Assembly (NCBI GenBank): GCA_903885795.1
Contig: CAISJV010000084.1
Coordinates: 1 to 64,000, forward strand
DNA from: an uncultured delta proteobacterium
GTDB lineage: Bacteria; Desulfobacterota; Syntrophia; Syntrophales; UBA8958
Length of the DNA: 64,000 nt
Direction of reading: 5' to 3'
Part shown: piece after piece, positions 9,309-18,103 of the stretch
Layout of the letters: each line of letters begins with the position of its first letter
Position numbering within the stretch: the stretch's first letter is position 1
The notes under the pieces: generated by a model
What the model was told of the DNA's origin: nothing
The model's database searches: none
What the model saw: the letters and a program-made list of their open reading frames with translations, nothing else
Translations under genes and position numbers: made by a program

Positions 9309-9688
9309 GCAGATCAGATGATCGCTGGTCCGGACGCAACCGGACGGGAGGAAAGTCCGAGCTCCACAGGGCAGGATGGTCGCTAACGGCGACTGGGGGC
9401 GACCCTAAGGAAAGTGCCACAGAAAATATACCGCCGGTTGGGTGCAACCCGGTCGGTAAGGGTGAAAAGGCGAGGTAAGAGCTCACCGCTTGCCTGGTGA
9501 CAGGAAAGGCATGGTAAACCCCATCCGGAGCAAGACCGAATAGGAGAACGATTGAGGGCTGCCCGCCCGATGTTCTCGGGTAGGTTGCTTGAGGCAGCAG
9601 GCAACTGCTGTCCCAGAGGAATGATCATCGCCGCCTTGCGGGGTAACCTGGGGGCGGAACAGAACTCGGCTTACGATTTACTCAAGCA
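9302..9688 (+). ncRNA. rnpB: RNase P RNA, bacterial class A
   Basis: This is the catalytic RNA that trims tRNA 5' ends. P1 is formed by TGCTTGAG (9302-9309) and CTCAAGCA (9681-9688). Conserved blocks are present: GAGGAAAGTCCGAGCTCC near 9350, AGAGGAATGATCATCG (CR-V side) near 9615, and ACAGAACTCGGCTTAC near 9660. The length of about 387 bases is typical of type A. Exact mature ends are inferred from P1. Confidence 0.96.
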
Positions 9689-9702
9689 TCTCTTTATACA
9701 GA

Positions 9703-9731
9703 AAAGGGCGGTTCCATAGGAACCGCCCTTT
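9703..9731. terminator. Bidirectional hairpin terminator between rnpB and ppsA
   Basis: A 13-bp perfect stem (AAAGGGCGGTTCC, 9703-9715, with its complement at 9719-9731) surrounds a 3-base loop. It is flanked by A-rich and T-rich sequence, so it can end rnpB on the plus strand and ppsA on the minus strand. Confidence 0.88.
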
Positions 9732-9757
9732 GTCTTATTAGCTGGAAAGCAAGAAAC

Positions 9758-12166
9758 TTATATTCCCAGGGATCTCTCTGTCTCCTTGATGTCGATCGTG
9801 GTTTTGATGACCGTATCCGAGTTCAGGGAGATACTGCTTATTCCGCATTCCACGAGGAACCGGGCAAATTCGGGATAATCGCTCGGAGCTTGTCCGCAGA
9901 TTCCGATCTTCTTCCCCATCTTGTTGGCCTTCGTAATGGCGATCCGGATCAGATCCATTACGGCTTTATTCCGTTCGTCAAAAATGTGAGAAACAAGGAA
10001 AGAATCTCTATCCAGACCAAGTGTAAGCTGGGTCAGGTCGTTCGAGCCGATGGAGAAGCCGTCAAATATCTCGCCGAATTCGTCGATCAAGAGGACATTG
10101 CTGGGAATCTCGACCATCATGTAGATCTGGAGGCCGTTTTCACCCTGGACAAGGCCCTTGTCAGCCATGACTTCGATGACCTTTTTGCCTTCCTCAACGG
10201 TCCGGCAGAAGGGAATCATCAGTACGGCATTGGTGAGGCCCATGTCGTTTCTTACTTTTTTCATGGCCTCGCATTCCAGGGCGAAGGCATCGCGGTACCT
10301 TTCATTATAATACCGGGAGGCCCCCCGGAACCCGATCATCGGGTTTTCCTCGTCCATCTCAAAATACTGACCCCCGATAAGGTTTTTGTATTCATTACTC
10401 TTGAAGTCGCTCATGCGAACGATGACGTCGTTCGGATAGAAGGCGGCCGCGATCTTGGCGACTCCTTGGGCCAGTTTGTCAACAAAGAAATCGGATTTAT
10501 TCTTATACCCATAGGTTGAGGATTCAATCTTCTCCCGGATGGCCGGATCGACTACCCTGTCAAACTGGATCAGGGCCATGGGGTGGATGCTGATGAACTG
10601 GTTGATGATAAACTCCAGTCTTGCCAGACCGACGCCGTCATTGGGAATAGCGGCCAGATTGAAGGCATTTTCCGGGTTGCCCACGTTCATCATAATCTTG
10701 GTTTTCGGGCGTTCGAGGTTCTTGGCATCGACCCGTTGAACTTCGAATTTCAGTATTCCATTATAGACATTGCCGACTTCACCTTCAGCACAGGATATGG
10801 TTGCCTCCTTGACGCCTTGGAGGGCCTTGGTTCCGTTCTCCGTACCGACGATGCAGGGGACCCCGAGTTCACGGCTTACGATGGCCGCATGACAGGTCCT
10901 GCCGCCTCTGTTTGTGACAATTGCAGCGGCGATTTTCATGACCGGTTCCCAATCAGGATCGGTCATATCCGTAACGAGGACCTCCCCCTTTTTGAAAGTC
11001 ATGATCTGGTTTACAGACTCGATAATATGTACTGGTCCCGCACCTATCTTCGAACCTACCGCTGTTCCCTGTACCAGAGGGGGCTTATGTTCTATAAGGA
11101 CATAGCTTTCCAGAACGTTGGCATCCTTCTGAGACTGAACTGTTTCCGGTCGGGCCTGCAGAATGAAGAGTTCACCTGTCCGTCCATCTTTCCCCCACTC
11201 AATATCCATGGGCTTAAAATAGCCGGCTTCCTGTGAATAGTGGTCTTCGATAATCGTTGTCCATCGAGCCAACTGTAGAATCTCATCTTCGCTCAGACAA
11301 AACTTGCGTCGCTCCTCGATGGGCACGGAAACTGTCTCCGTAGCCTCTCCCCCCTTACCGCCGGCGTACACCATCTTGAGCTCTTTGGTGCCCAGCTTTT
11401 TCTGAACAATGGGACGGTGACCCTGTTTCAAGGTGGGCTTGAATACAAAAAATTCATCAGGGTTTACGGTACCTTGTACCACTGTTTCTCCCAGGCCGTA
11501 AGCGGCGGTGATGAGGATGGCATCCTTGAAGCCCGATTCCGTATCGATTGAGAAAATGACACCCGATGAGGCAAGATCGGACCGGACCATTTTTTGCACA
11601 CCGATGGAGAGGGCGATGGACATATGATCGAATCCCTTGTCAAAACGGTAGGAGATAGCCCGGTCTGTGAAGAGGGAAGCAAAACAATGCTTGCAGGCTT
11701 CAAGGAGGGCATCTTCCCCGGTGATATTCAGGTAGGTTTCCTGCTGGCCGGCAAAGCTCGCATCAGGAAGGTCCTCAGCAGTTGCCGAGCTTCTCACGGC
11801 CACGTCGGTGTTTTCCCCGTATTCGTCACAGAGCTTCTTGTAGGCTTCGACAATAGCCGCTTTCAAGTCGTTCGGAAAGGGGGCGTTGTAGATGAGGTCG
11901 CGGACTTTTCTCCCCCTGTCCTTGAGATTCTGGAGATCGTGAGTATCCAGATCAGATAAGACCGCCTTGATCTGATCACGAATTCCCGCTGACTCGAGAA
12001 GATAGCGATAGGCAAAAGCGGTGACCGCGTATCCATCGGGGATACTCACACCTTTGGGGATCAATTCTCTGCGCATTTCCCCGAGGGAGGCATTTTTCCC
12101 TCCCACCTGTGGGATATCAGCGAGTTGCAGTTCATCGAACCAAAGTACTAACTTGTTGTCATTCAT
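9758..12166 (-). CDS. ppsA: Phosphoenolpyruvate synthase (pyruvate, water dikinase)
   Basis: This enzyme makes PEP from pyruvate with ATP, giving AMP and phosphate; it is gluconeogenic and important for growth on acetate or other short acids. The 802-residue protein has the ATP-grasp N-terminal domain (VGGKNASLGEM near the start, TYLNI and FILQARPET later), the swivelling phosphohistidine domain with the active-site His in GGRTCHAAIVSREL, and a C-terminal PEP/pyruvate barrel ending near GICGQAPSDYPEF. The ATG has AGGAGGA upstream. Length and the start VLWFDEL support PpsA rather than pyruvate, phosphate dikinase. Confidence 0.95.
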   Translation of the reverse strand: MNDNKLVLWFDELQLADIPQVGGKNASLGEMRRELIPKGVSIPDGYAVTAFAYRYLLESAGIRDQIKAVLSDLDTHDLQNLKDRGRKVRDLIYNAPFPNDLKAAIVEAYKKLCDEYGENTDVAVRSSATAEDLPDASFAGQQETYLNITGEDALLEACKHCFASLFTDRAISYRFDKGFDHMSIALSIGVQKMVRSDLASSGVIFSIDTESGFKDAILITAAYGLGETVVQGTVNPDEFFVFKPTLKQGHRPIVQKKLGTKELKMVYAGGKGGEATETVSVPIEERRKFCLSEDEILQLARWTTIIEDHYSQEAGYFKPMDIEWGKDGRTGELFILQARPETVQSQKDANVLESYVLIEHKPPLVQGTAVGSKIGAGPVHIIESVNQIMTFKKGEVLVTDMTDPDWEPVMKIAAAIVTNRGGRTCHAAIVSRELGVPCIVGTENGTKALQGVKEATISCAEGEVGNVYNGILKFEVQRVDAKNLERPKTKIMMNVGNPENAFNLAAIPNDGVGLARLEFIINQFISIHPMALIQFDRVVDPAIREKIESSTYGYKNKSDFFVDKLAQGVAKIAAAFYPNDVIVRMSDFKSNEYKNLIGGQYFEMDEENPMIGFRGASRYYNERYRDAFALECEAMKKVRNDMGLTNAVLMIPFCRTVEEGKKVIEVMADKGLVQGENGLQIYMMVEIPSNVLLIDEFGEIFDGFSIGSNDLTQLTLGLDRDSFLVSHIFDERNKAVMDLIRIAITKANKMGKKIGICGQAPSDYPEFARFLVECGISSISLNSDTVIKTTIDIKETERSLGI

Positions 12167-12284
12167 GGGATTCCTCCTGTGGGTAGTTGTTTTTTATGGA
12201 AGGATCATAGCGCTAGTGTGCCTATCAGTAATGAAATCCGAAGTCAAATAGAAAGATACGAGGTGAGTCATTATGAGGGAAAAA

Positions 12285-12311
12285 AAGAGGCCGGATTGAA
12301 TCCGGCCTCTT
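12285..12311 (-). terminator. Rho-independent terminator for the Cache-protein gene
   Basis: AAGAGGCCGGATT and its complement form a long GC-rich hairpin. Read on the minus strand it is followed by a run of seven T residues, 14 bases after the stop codon of the Cache-domain gene. Confidence 0.88.
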
Positions 12312-12324
12312 CATGCTTCAAGGG

Positions 12325-13638
12325 TTATTTATCTTCTTCCTCGTCATCGTAGAAAGGACCTTCTCCCTGGGCGTCGGGTGGAACCTCAGCCGCTATGGAT
12401 CGAGAGATACCCTTTGACAAAAGGGCCGCAATCCCGAAGAGGATGATAATGGAAATTACCAGGATCAGAATGATCGTTGTCGACCATGCCTTCGCTTCCT
12501 TGTCGATACTTTGCGTTGCCTTGGCGGCAATTTCACTGAATTTCTCTACATCCACACCCATGCCGATCCAACCGAATCCTGCCGGCGCTTGATAATCCTG
12601 AGTGAAGAATTTAATGGGGGCATAAGCCACGAACTTTGTATGCCCACCGAACTTGTACGTCTTGATGCCGGACTTTCCTGCTGCTGCATCTTTGGCTATC
12701 AGGGGCAAATTGGGATCAACAAAACCCATGAGGTTCAGGTTCAGCACCTCTTCGCCCTTCTTGGTCAACTCTGCCGAAGTCTGTTCCGTCAATGGTTGCA
12801 CCGGTCGGCCATCGGCATAAAGCCCCTCGATATGATAGTCGACGGGATGGGAAATAATCAGTCCCCGGTTATCCACCATGTAGGCGTAGTTTCCCGTGGA
12901 TGCATCCGCCTCGTACACCGGCGCCGACTGGGTCGGAATCACATGGTCCGTGTATGCACCGAGATGACGGTAGTCAAGGGCCAGTTGCACGATACCCTGA
13001 AGACCTTCCTTGCCATAAAGAGGGGTGGCGAAACGGATAACACCGGAGAAACGCTTTCCCTTCTCAAAATCTGCACGGTTGACATACCAGCCCGTTACCT
13101 GGGAGACGAAGACATCGCCCTTGTTAAAGGCTTTTGCAGAAGCAAAGTATGTTTCTGATTTGTAGGTTGTATTCGCCGGAATGCTCACATTTGTGAGTTT
13201 TGCTTTGGAGGCAATCTCTCCATTGGTAATCTTGATCACCTCGTTGCCATTTTTGTCAATGAGCGTCATTTCCGTATAAATGGGGGCGGAGACCTGTTTT
13301 AGCTTATCTCCATCCTTAATCCAGATATTCCTGCGATTTTCATTGACAAACTGTTTGTATGCAGACTCCGTGGCCGGGATAATCGTGGCAACGAGGACAT
13401 CCTTCTTACGTTCCGTAAGGAAGTTTGTCACTTCATCTGCAATGTTCATGGCACGTATCTTGATTTCTTCCTGAGATTTCTGGTCAAGAACGTTCACAGC
13501 CCGCTCTTTTACTGTAACCCCTAATTTGAAAATCCCATTGGCGATGAGAATCGCCATCAGTGATAAGGGGATTACGATAAGCAGGAAGAATACCCTCGCG
13601 ACAGTGAAAAACTGCTTATCTTGTTTCTTCTCTGACAT
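12325..13638 (-). CDS. Membrane-anchored Cache-domain sensor-like protein
   Basis: The 437-residue protein has an N-terminal transmembrane helix (VARVFFLLIVIPLSLMAIL, about 13-35), a large periplasmic double-Cache ligand-binding region (about 40-380, with YAYMVDNRGLIISHP typical of dCache) and a second transmembrane helix (about 390-415). It ends in a short acidic tail (DDEEEDK). It lacks HAMP, methyl-accepting, kinase or cyclase domains, so the signal output is unclear; it may act through a partner. It follows the c-subunit gene by 51 bases and may share its transcript. Confidence 0.82.
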   Translation of the reverse strand: MSEKKQDKQFFTVARVFFLLIVIPLSLMAILIANGIFKLGVTVKERAVNVLDQKSQEEIKIRAMNIADEVTNFLTERKKDVLVATIIPATESAYKQFVNENRRNIWIKDGDKLKQVSAPIYTEMTLIDKNGNEVIKITNGEIASKAKLTNVSIPANTTYKSETYFASAKAFNKGDVFVSQVTGWYVNRADFEKGKRFSGVIRFATPLYGKEGLQGIVQLALDYRHLGAYTDHVIPTQSAPVYEADASTGNYAYMVDNRGLIISHPVDYHIEGLYADGRPVQPLTEQTSAELTKKGEEVLNLNLMGFVDPNLPLIAKDAAAGKSGIKTYKFGGHTKFVAYAPIKFFTQDYQAPAGFGWIGMGVDVEKFSEIAAKATQSIDKEAKAWSTTIILILVISIIILFGIAALLSKGISRSIAAEVPPDAQGEGPFYDDEEEDK

Positions 13639-13689
13639 TCTATTTCCCCCTAACTGTAGTTCAATTTGAAGTTAATTTCATTTGTCGGA

Positions 13690-14067
13690 TTAACCCAAAA
13701 AGTACTTTACGTAGGGGTTGGCATAGAGAAGAACCAGCGCAACAACCAGCGCATAAATACAAACGGATTCCGCCATGGCCATGCCGACTAGCATAACGGT
13801 CATGATCTTTCCCTGAACCCCGGGGTTTCTTCCGACGGCCTGACATGCGCCATTGGCTGCATTACCAATACCGGCACCGGCGCCAATCGCACCGAGACCA
13901 ATGGCAAATCCCGCAGCAACCATTGCGCCAACCGTAAAAATCACCTTCACATAAGACTCACCTGCGCCTGGTAAAGCCTCCGCAGCAAATACGACTGGTG
14001 ATGATAAAAGTACTGCCGCCATCGTCGTCATGAGTGTTAACAACTTCTTTCCAAATTTCCCTAACAT
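13690..14067 (-). CDS. atpE: F0F1 ATP synthase subunit c with N-terminal signal-like segment
   Basis: The product is 125 residues. A leader (LLTLMTTMAAVLLSSPVVFA) precedes two membrane helices joined by the polar loop VGRNPG. Helix 2 carries the ion-binding Glu in AMAESVCIYALVVALVLL. The position equivalent to the sodium-ligand Gln in helix 1 is Ile, so proton coupling is more likely than sodium (inference). The start at 14067 has an AGGAG site; the frame is open to 14190, but that extension looks non-coding. No atpB or other F0 gene is adjacent in this window, which is unusual, since a and c subunits are normally neighbours. Confidence 0.9.
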   Translation of the reverse strand: MLGKFGKKLLTLMTTMAAVLLSSPVVFAAEALPGAGESYVKVIFTVGAMVAAGFAIGLGAIGAGAGIGNAANGACQAVGRNPGVQGKIMTVMLVGMAMAESVCIYALVVALVLLYANPYVKYFLG

Positions 14068-14429
14068 CTTCTCTTCTCCTTTCATTTTATAGCTTATAAT
14101 TTTTTTCTCCCGCCCCCTTAACACACTTCCTGCCTCTGGGAAAGGAAAAATGTCATCAAACTGCGCGCTTTTCTGCAACAGATATGCCATGAAAATGAAA
14201 ACGATAAAGATAACCCTTAAGAATGGACAAACATTTAATAAATTTTTTTATCCGTCTTTGTTATGAAGTCACGAAATCAGCTTGTCATTGAACATTTCAT
14301 TCAATCGGGAGGGAAAATTGAATGAAATGTAGAATAAATATTTCTGTTGAATTTTTGCAAAGACACAAGTAGTATCGCCGCACTATTGTTTAACCCGGAT
14401 TTAGAATAATATCATCAAGAGGTTTAGTC
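14068..14429. other. Divergent intergenic region between atpE and the kinase operon
   Basis: There are 362 bases with no credible gene. The first 120 bases contain an open upstream extension of atpE with Arg/Lys-rich, non-membrane composition, which I reject as coding. It holds the perfect inverted repeat listed separately and AT-rich DNA around 14225-14250 suited to promoters. I see no clear sigma-54 box despite the NtrC-type regulator downstream. Confidence 0.6.
14292..14330. repeat. Perfect 14-bp inverted repeat, possible operator or hairpin
   Basis: ACATTTCATTCAAT (14292-14305) and ATTGAATGAAATGT (14317-14330) are exact reverse complements separated by 11 bases. The AT-rich arms and the lack of a T tract make an operator more likely than a terminator. 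It sits 100 bases upstream of the plus-strand kinase operon and 225 bases upstream of atpE. Confidence 0.75.
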
Positions 14430-14612
14430 ATGCAAGAAATCTTGACAGCCGTGACTTATCTGGTTGTATGGCTGATATGTCAACGGGTAATAGGCATTGA
14501 AAGCGGTCTTGTGAATCTTATTATCTCTTTGAGTGCGGCCGTAGGCGTCTACATACTGATGGCCGTGAAGGAACACAGGGATAAGAAAAAAAGGGGCGAA
14601 GACCATGAGTAA
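14430..14612 (+). CDS. Small two-helix membrane protein
   Basis: A 60-residue protein with two hydrophobic helices (about 4-22, LTAVTYLVVWLICQRVI, and about 28-45, LVNLIISLSAAVGVYILMAV) and a short, basic then acidic, cytoplasmic-looking tail (KEHRDKKKRGEDHE). No family recognised. Its last 8 bases overlap the start of the histidine kinase, so it is cotranslated with it. Because that kinase has no membrane segment of its own, this peptide may be its anchor or sensing partner (inference). Confidence 0.6.
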   Translation: MQEILTAVTYLVVWLICQRVIGIESGLVNLIISLSAAVGVYILMAVKEHRDKKKRGEDHE

Positions 14613-16641
14613 GGCTGTGGAGGAAAGACTCCTCAGAGAGTGGAAGGTCAACGTCGGCATTATTGAAGGGTCGCCAATTCCTACATTTGTCATTGACAGG
14701 CAGCACAAGGTAATTTTTTGGAATAAGGCCTGTGAGGAACTTACAGATTTCCCGGCTATAGAAATGATTGGTACGGACAAGCACTACATGCCATTCTACG
14801 GTACGAGAAGGCCTCTGATTGCTGATTTGATTGTCGATCAGGACATAAATGGATTAGAAAAATTTTATGGCACCAAGCGGGTAAAGAAATCGGACCGCGT
14901 GGAAGGGGCTTATGAGGCGCGGGATTTTTATATGAACCTGGGTGGCCAGAGTCGCCATGTCTATTTTATGGCAGCCCCTATCTTTGACGATACCGGCGAG
15001 ATCATCGCGGCCATAGAGACTCTGCAGGATATAACCAAAGAAAAAGAGCTGGAACTCAGTCTCAAGGAATATACTGAAAATATAAGGGGGGAACTCGAAA
15101 AGAACATCACCCTGAGAAAGACTATCGAAGGTATTATCGAAGGGTCGCCCATCCCCATGTTTGTTATCGACAAGGAGCATAAGATCACGTTCTGGAATCG
15201 TGCCTTCACGGAATTAAGCGGCTATGAGGGGAAGTATTTTATCGGAACGGACCGACAGTACATTCCCTTTTACCCGGAAAAACGACCGGTTATTGCAGAC
15301 CTTATTGTAGATAATGACATAGATGACCTGGAGAAATATTATGGAAAAAAGAAGGTGCAGAAATCGACGGTCATCCGCGGGGCTTATGAAGCCTGGGACT
15401 TTTATCCCAACTTAGGTGGGAAGAGCAGGCACCTTTACTTTCTGGCGGCCCCCATCTACGATGACAAAGGCGAGATTATTGCAGCCGTCGAGACTCTGCA
15501 GGATATAACTCGCGAAGAGGAGCTGTCTCAGCACTTGAAAGAATATGCAGAAAATCTGGAGAATGAGCTGAAAGAGAACATCCGGCTCCGACAGGAAATA
15601 GAGACGATTTACAACTATATACAGACAGTCTTGGAGAGCTCTCCGGACACTCTTTTCGAACTCAATAGCGAGGGCATTATTACCTATGTCAGCCGCGGTC
15701 GCGGCGATGGCTTGGAACCATTCCAGATCAAGGGGAAGCACTTTACCGAGTATGCCCCGGTGCATAAGGATTATCTTATGGCCAGATGGATAGAGATCAA
15801 GAACGGCAACTTCAGACCCTTTGAGATGGAAGTAACTACTGCCGAAGGGATCAGGCAGTTTCATCTTATCACCCCTTGCCCGCTCAAAGGTTCGAAGGAC
15901 CGGTATGTGATGGTGCGCAGGGAAATTACGGAATTCAAGGATCTCGAGAAAAAATATTACGAAAGCCAGAAACTGGCGGCCATTGGTCAATTATCCGCAG
16001 GCATCGCCCATGAGGTTCGCAATCCCCTTTCATCCATCAAGATGAGTCTGCAAATTCTTGAGAAAAGGCTTCAACCGGAAGGCAATGACCTGAAGCGTTT
16101 CAAAATAGCCCAGCGAGAAGTAGAGCACCTCGAGGAGTTGGTGAATGACGTCCTTATCTTTGCCAGGCCCGGAGACCCGAAGAAGGTCCCAACCGATCTG
16201 AAAAGAACCATAGAAAACGCCCTGGAAATGGTGGAAAAGGCCGTTTTGGACAAGCACATCAACGTGATTCAGCAAATCGAGATAGAATTGCCCCATCCGA
16301 ACATTGACGGTGTCATGCTGGAGCAGGCCTTTCTTAATGTTTTCCGTAATGCTATTGACGCCATGCAGGAGGGGGGCCGTCTCCAGATTTTTGTCAGAGA
16401 ATCCGGTAATCAGCCCCATGAACTATCCATTGAAATCGTGGATGACGGTTGTGGGATGGACGAGGAGACCCTTACCCATCTTTTTAATCCCTTTTTTACG
16501 CAGAAGCGGTACGGAACAGGGCTGGGTATGACCCAGGTCAAGAAGATTATTGATCTGCACACGGGAAATATCGAGATTGAAAGTAAAAAAGGGGAGGGGA
16601 CGAGAGTAATTATTACGCTTCCCCTGAATGTTTCAGAATAG
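14605..16641 (+). CDS. Soluble histidine kinase with three PAS domains
   Basis: The 678-residue cytoplasmic kinase contains two closely similar tandem PAS domains, each starting near EGSPIPxFVID and running to LEKxYG (about 19-90 and 178-250). Each is followed by an AAPIxDDxGEIIAAxETLQDIT segment. A third PAS (about 345-445, TVLESSPDTLFELNSEG) precedes the dimerisation helix with phospho-acceptor His469 (SAGIAHEVRNPLSS) and an ATP-binding domain (NAIDAMQ, DDGCGMD, GTGLGM). It pairs with the NtrC-type regulator 18 bases downstream. The signal is unknown; PAS domains can sense redox state, haem, FAD or small ligands. Confidence 0.93.
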   Translation: MSKAVEERLLREWKVNVGIIEGSPIPTFVIDRQHKVIFWNKACEELTDFPAIEMIGTDKHYMPFYGTRRPLIADLIVDQDINGLEKFYGTKRVKKSDRVEGAYEARDFYMNLGGQSRHVYFMAAPIFDDTGEIIAAIETLQDITKEKELELSLKEYTENIRGELEKNITLRKTIEGIIEGSPIPMFVIDKEHKITFWNRAFTELSGYEGKYFIGTDRQYIPFYPEKRPVIADLIVDNDIDDLEKYYGKKKVQKSTVIRGAYEAWDFYPNLGGKSRHLYFLAAPIYDDKGEIIAAVETLQDITREEELSQHLKEYAENLENELKENIRLRQEIETIYNYIQTVLESSPDTLFELNSEGIITYVSRGRGDGLEPFQIKGKHFTEYAPVHKDYLMARWIEIKNGNFRPFEMEVTTAEGIRQFHLITPCPLKGSKDRYVMVRREITEFKDLEKKYYESQKLAAIGQLSAGIAHEVRNPLSSIKMSLQILEKRLQPEGNDLKRFKIAQREVEHLEELVNDVLIFARPGDPKKVPTDLKRTIENALEMVEKAVLDKHINVIQQIEIELPHPNIDGVMLEQAFLNVFRNAIDAMQEGGRLQIFVRESGNQPHELSIEIVDDGCGMDEETLTHLFNPFFTQKRYGTGLGMTQVKKIIDLHTGNIEIESKKGEGTRVIITLPLNVSE

Positions 16642-16659
16642 ACATATCAGGAGTGCCTC

Positions 16660-18036
16660 ATGGCAAAAATTCTGGTTATTGATGACGACAGTTCCATCGC
16701 GGAAAGCCTTGACCTGTACCTTACGGAAGAAGGGTATACGGTATATACAGCCGCCACCGGAACCGACGGTCTCAATGCCTTTGTGAAGCATGCTCCCGAT
16801 CTGGTGATTCTTGACATACGCCTTCCTGACATCGACGGCTTCACTGTGCTTGAAGACCTGCGGGAAGAGGAGGAGAACGTCAAGGTGGTCATGATCACCG
16901 CCTATCACGACATGGATTCCACGATCAAGGCCATGAAGGGAGGGGCCTTCGATTATATCCATAAGCCGATCAATGTGGAAGAGCTGGACATGGCCATTAG
17001 GAAGGCCTTGAAGACCCTGGAGATGGAAAAGAAGATCAGCGGTCTCCTGAATGAGCCGTCGCGGAGTTTCAAGGTAGGGGACATCATCGGCAACAACAAG
17101 GAAATGAAGGAGATTTTCAAGACTATCGGCGTCGTTTCCCAGAGTCGGACCACGGTTCTCATTGAGGGGGAAAGTGGGACGGGAAAGGAGCTTATCGCCA
17201 AGGTGATCCACAACAACACTGCCCCCGATGAGCCTTACATAGCGGTGAACTGCTCAGCAATCGTTGAAACGCTGCTGGAGTCGGAACTCTTTGGCCACGA
17301 AAAAGGCTCTTTTACAGGGGCTGTCGTACGAAAGTTGGGGAAATTTGAGCTTGCCCGTTATGGAACGGTATTTTTAGATGAAATTAGTGAAATGTCCGTG
17401 AATCTTCAGGCCAAGCTGTTGCGGGTCCTTCAGGAAATGGATTTCGAGCGAGTGGGCGGCAAGGATTCGATCAAGGTCAATGCGAGGATAATTACAGCGA
17501 CCAATAAAGATCTCAAAGGGATGGTCAAGGAAGGCAAATTCCGCGATGATCTTTACTATCGTTTGAATATCGTCTCCATACGCATTCCACCCTTGCGGGA
17601 ACGACGGGAAGACATTACCTCCCTGGTTGACTATCTCCTCGCCAAGATAAACCGGGAGTTGCATAAGAAGGTTGTCGGCGTTTCCGAGGAAATGATGGAT
17701 ATTTTTATGAAATATCGTTGGCCCGGGAATGTAAGGGAGCTGGAAAACCTTCTGACCAGGGCGGTCGTGGTGGCAAAAAGCCAGGTCCTCACGCGCGGCG
17801 ATTTTCCCGAACTGGGGGATGAAGCCGTCAACGGCGCCGATAGCAAGCACGCCGAAATCATTGTCGAGCCCGGGAAAAATATGACCTTGGATGAAGTGGA
17901 AGAACAGTATATCCGCCGGGTCATTAAAGACAATAATCACAGAACAAAGGGAGAAATATGCGACATTCTCGGAATTTCCCGTCCAACCTTCGAAAGAAAA
18001 CTAGAAAAATACGGCATCACCATTGAAAAGGATTAA
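16660..18036 (+). CDS. NtrC-family sigma-54-dependent response regulator
   Basis: The 458-residue protein has a receiver domain with phospho-acceptor Asp52 (LVILDIRLPD), a sigma-54 AAA+ domain with Walker A GESGTGKE, the sigma-54 contact loop as GSFTGA (GAFTGA in most members), Walker B VFLDEISEM and the RWPGNVREL finger, and a C-terminal Fis-type helix-turn-helix (KGEICDILGISRPTFERKL). Phosphorylated by the upstream kinase, it would open sigma-54 promoters; none is evident in this window, so its targets probably lie elsewhere. Confidence 0.95.
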   Translation: MAKILVIDDDSSIAESLDLYLTEEGYTVYTAATGTDGLNAFVKHAPDLVILDIRLPDIDGFTVLEDLREEEENVKVVMITAYHDMDSTIKAMKGGAFDYIHKPINVEELDMAIRKALKTLEMEKKISGLLNEPSRSFKVGDIIGNNKEMKEIFKTIGVVSQSRTTVLIEGESGTGKELIAKVIHNNTAPDEPYIAVNCSAIVETLLESELFGHEKGSFTGAVVRKLGKFELARYGTVFLDEISEMSVNLQAKLLRVLQEMDFERVGGKDSIKVNARIITATNKDLKGMVKEGKFRDDLYYRLNIVSIRIPPLRERREDITSLVDYLLAKINRELHKKVVGVSEEMMDIFMKYRWPGNVRELENLLTRAVVVAKSQVLTRGDFPELGDEAVNGADSKHAEIIVEPGKNMTLDEVEEQYIRRVIKDNNHRTKGEICDILGISRPTFERKLEKYGITIEKD

Positions 18037-18103
18037 ACATCTTTTCTGCATGCAAATCGCTGTGTAGTTGCCGGCAGATTTTAGAATAAAGAATGGATAC
18101 TGA

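Noticed and set aside
14068-14190. 41-residue extension of the c subunit
   Set aside because: It is charged and unlike any c-subunit leader. The ribosome site and family structure favour ATG at 14067.
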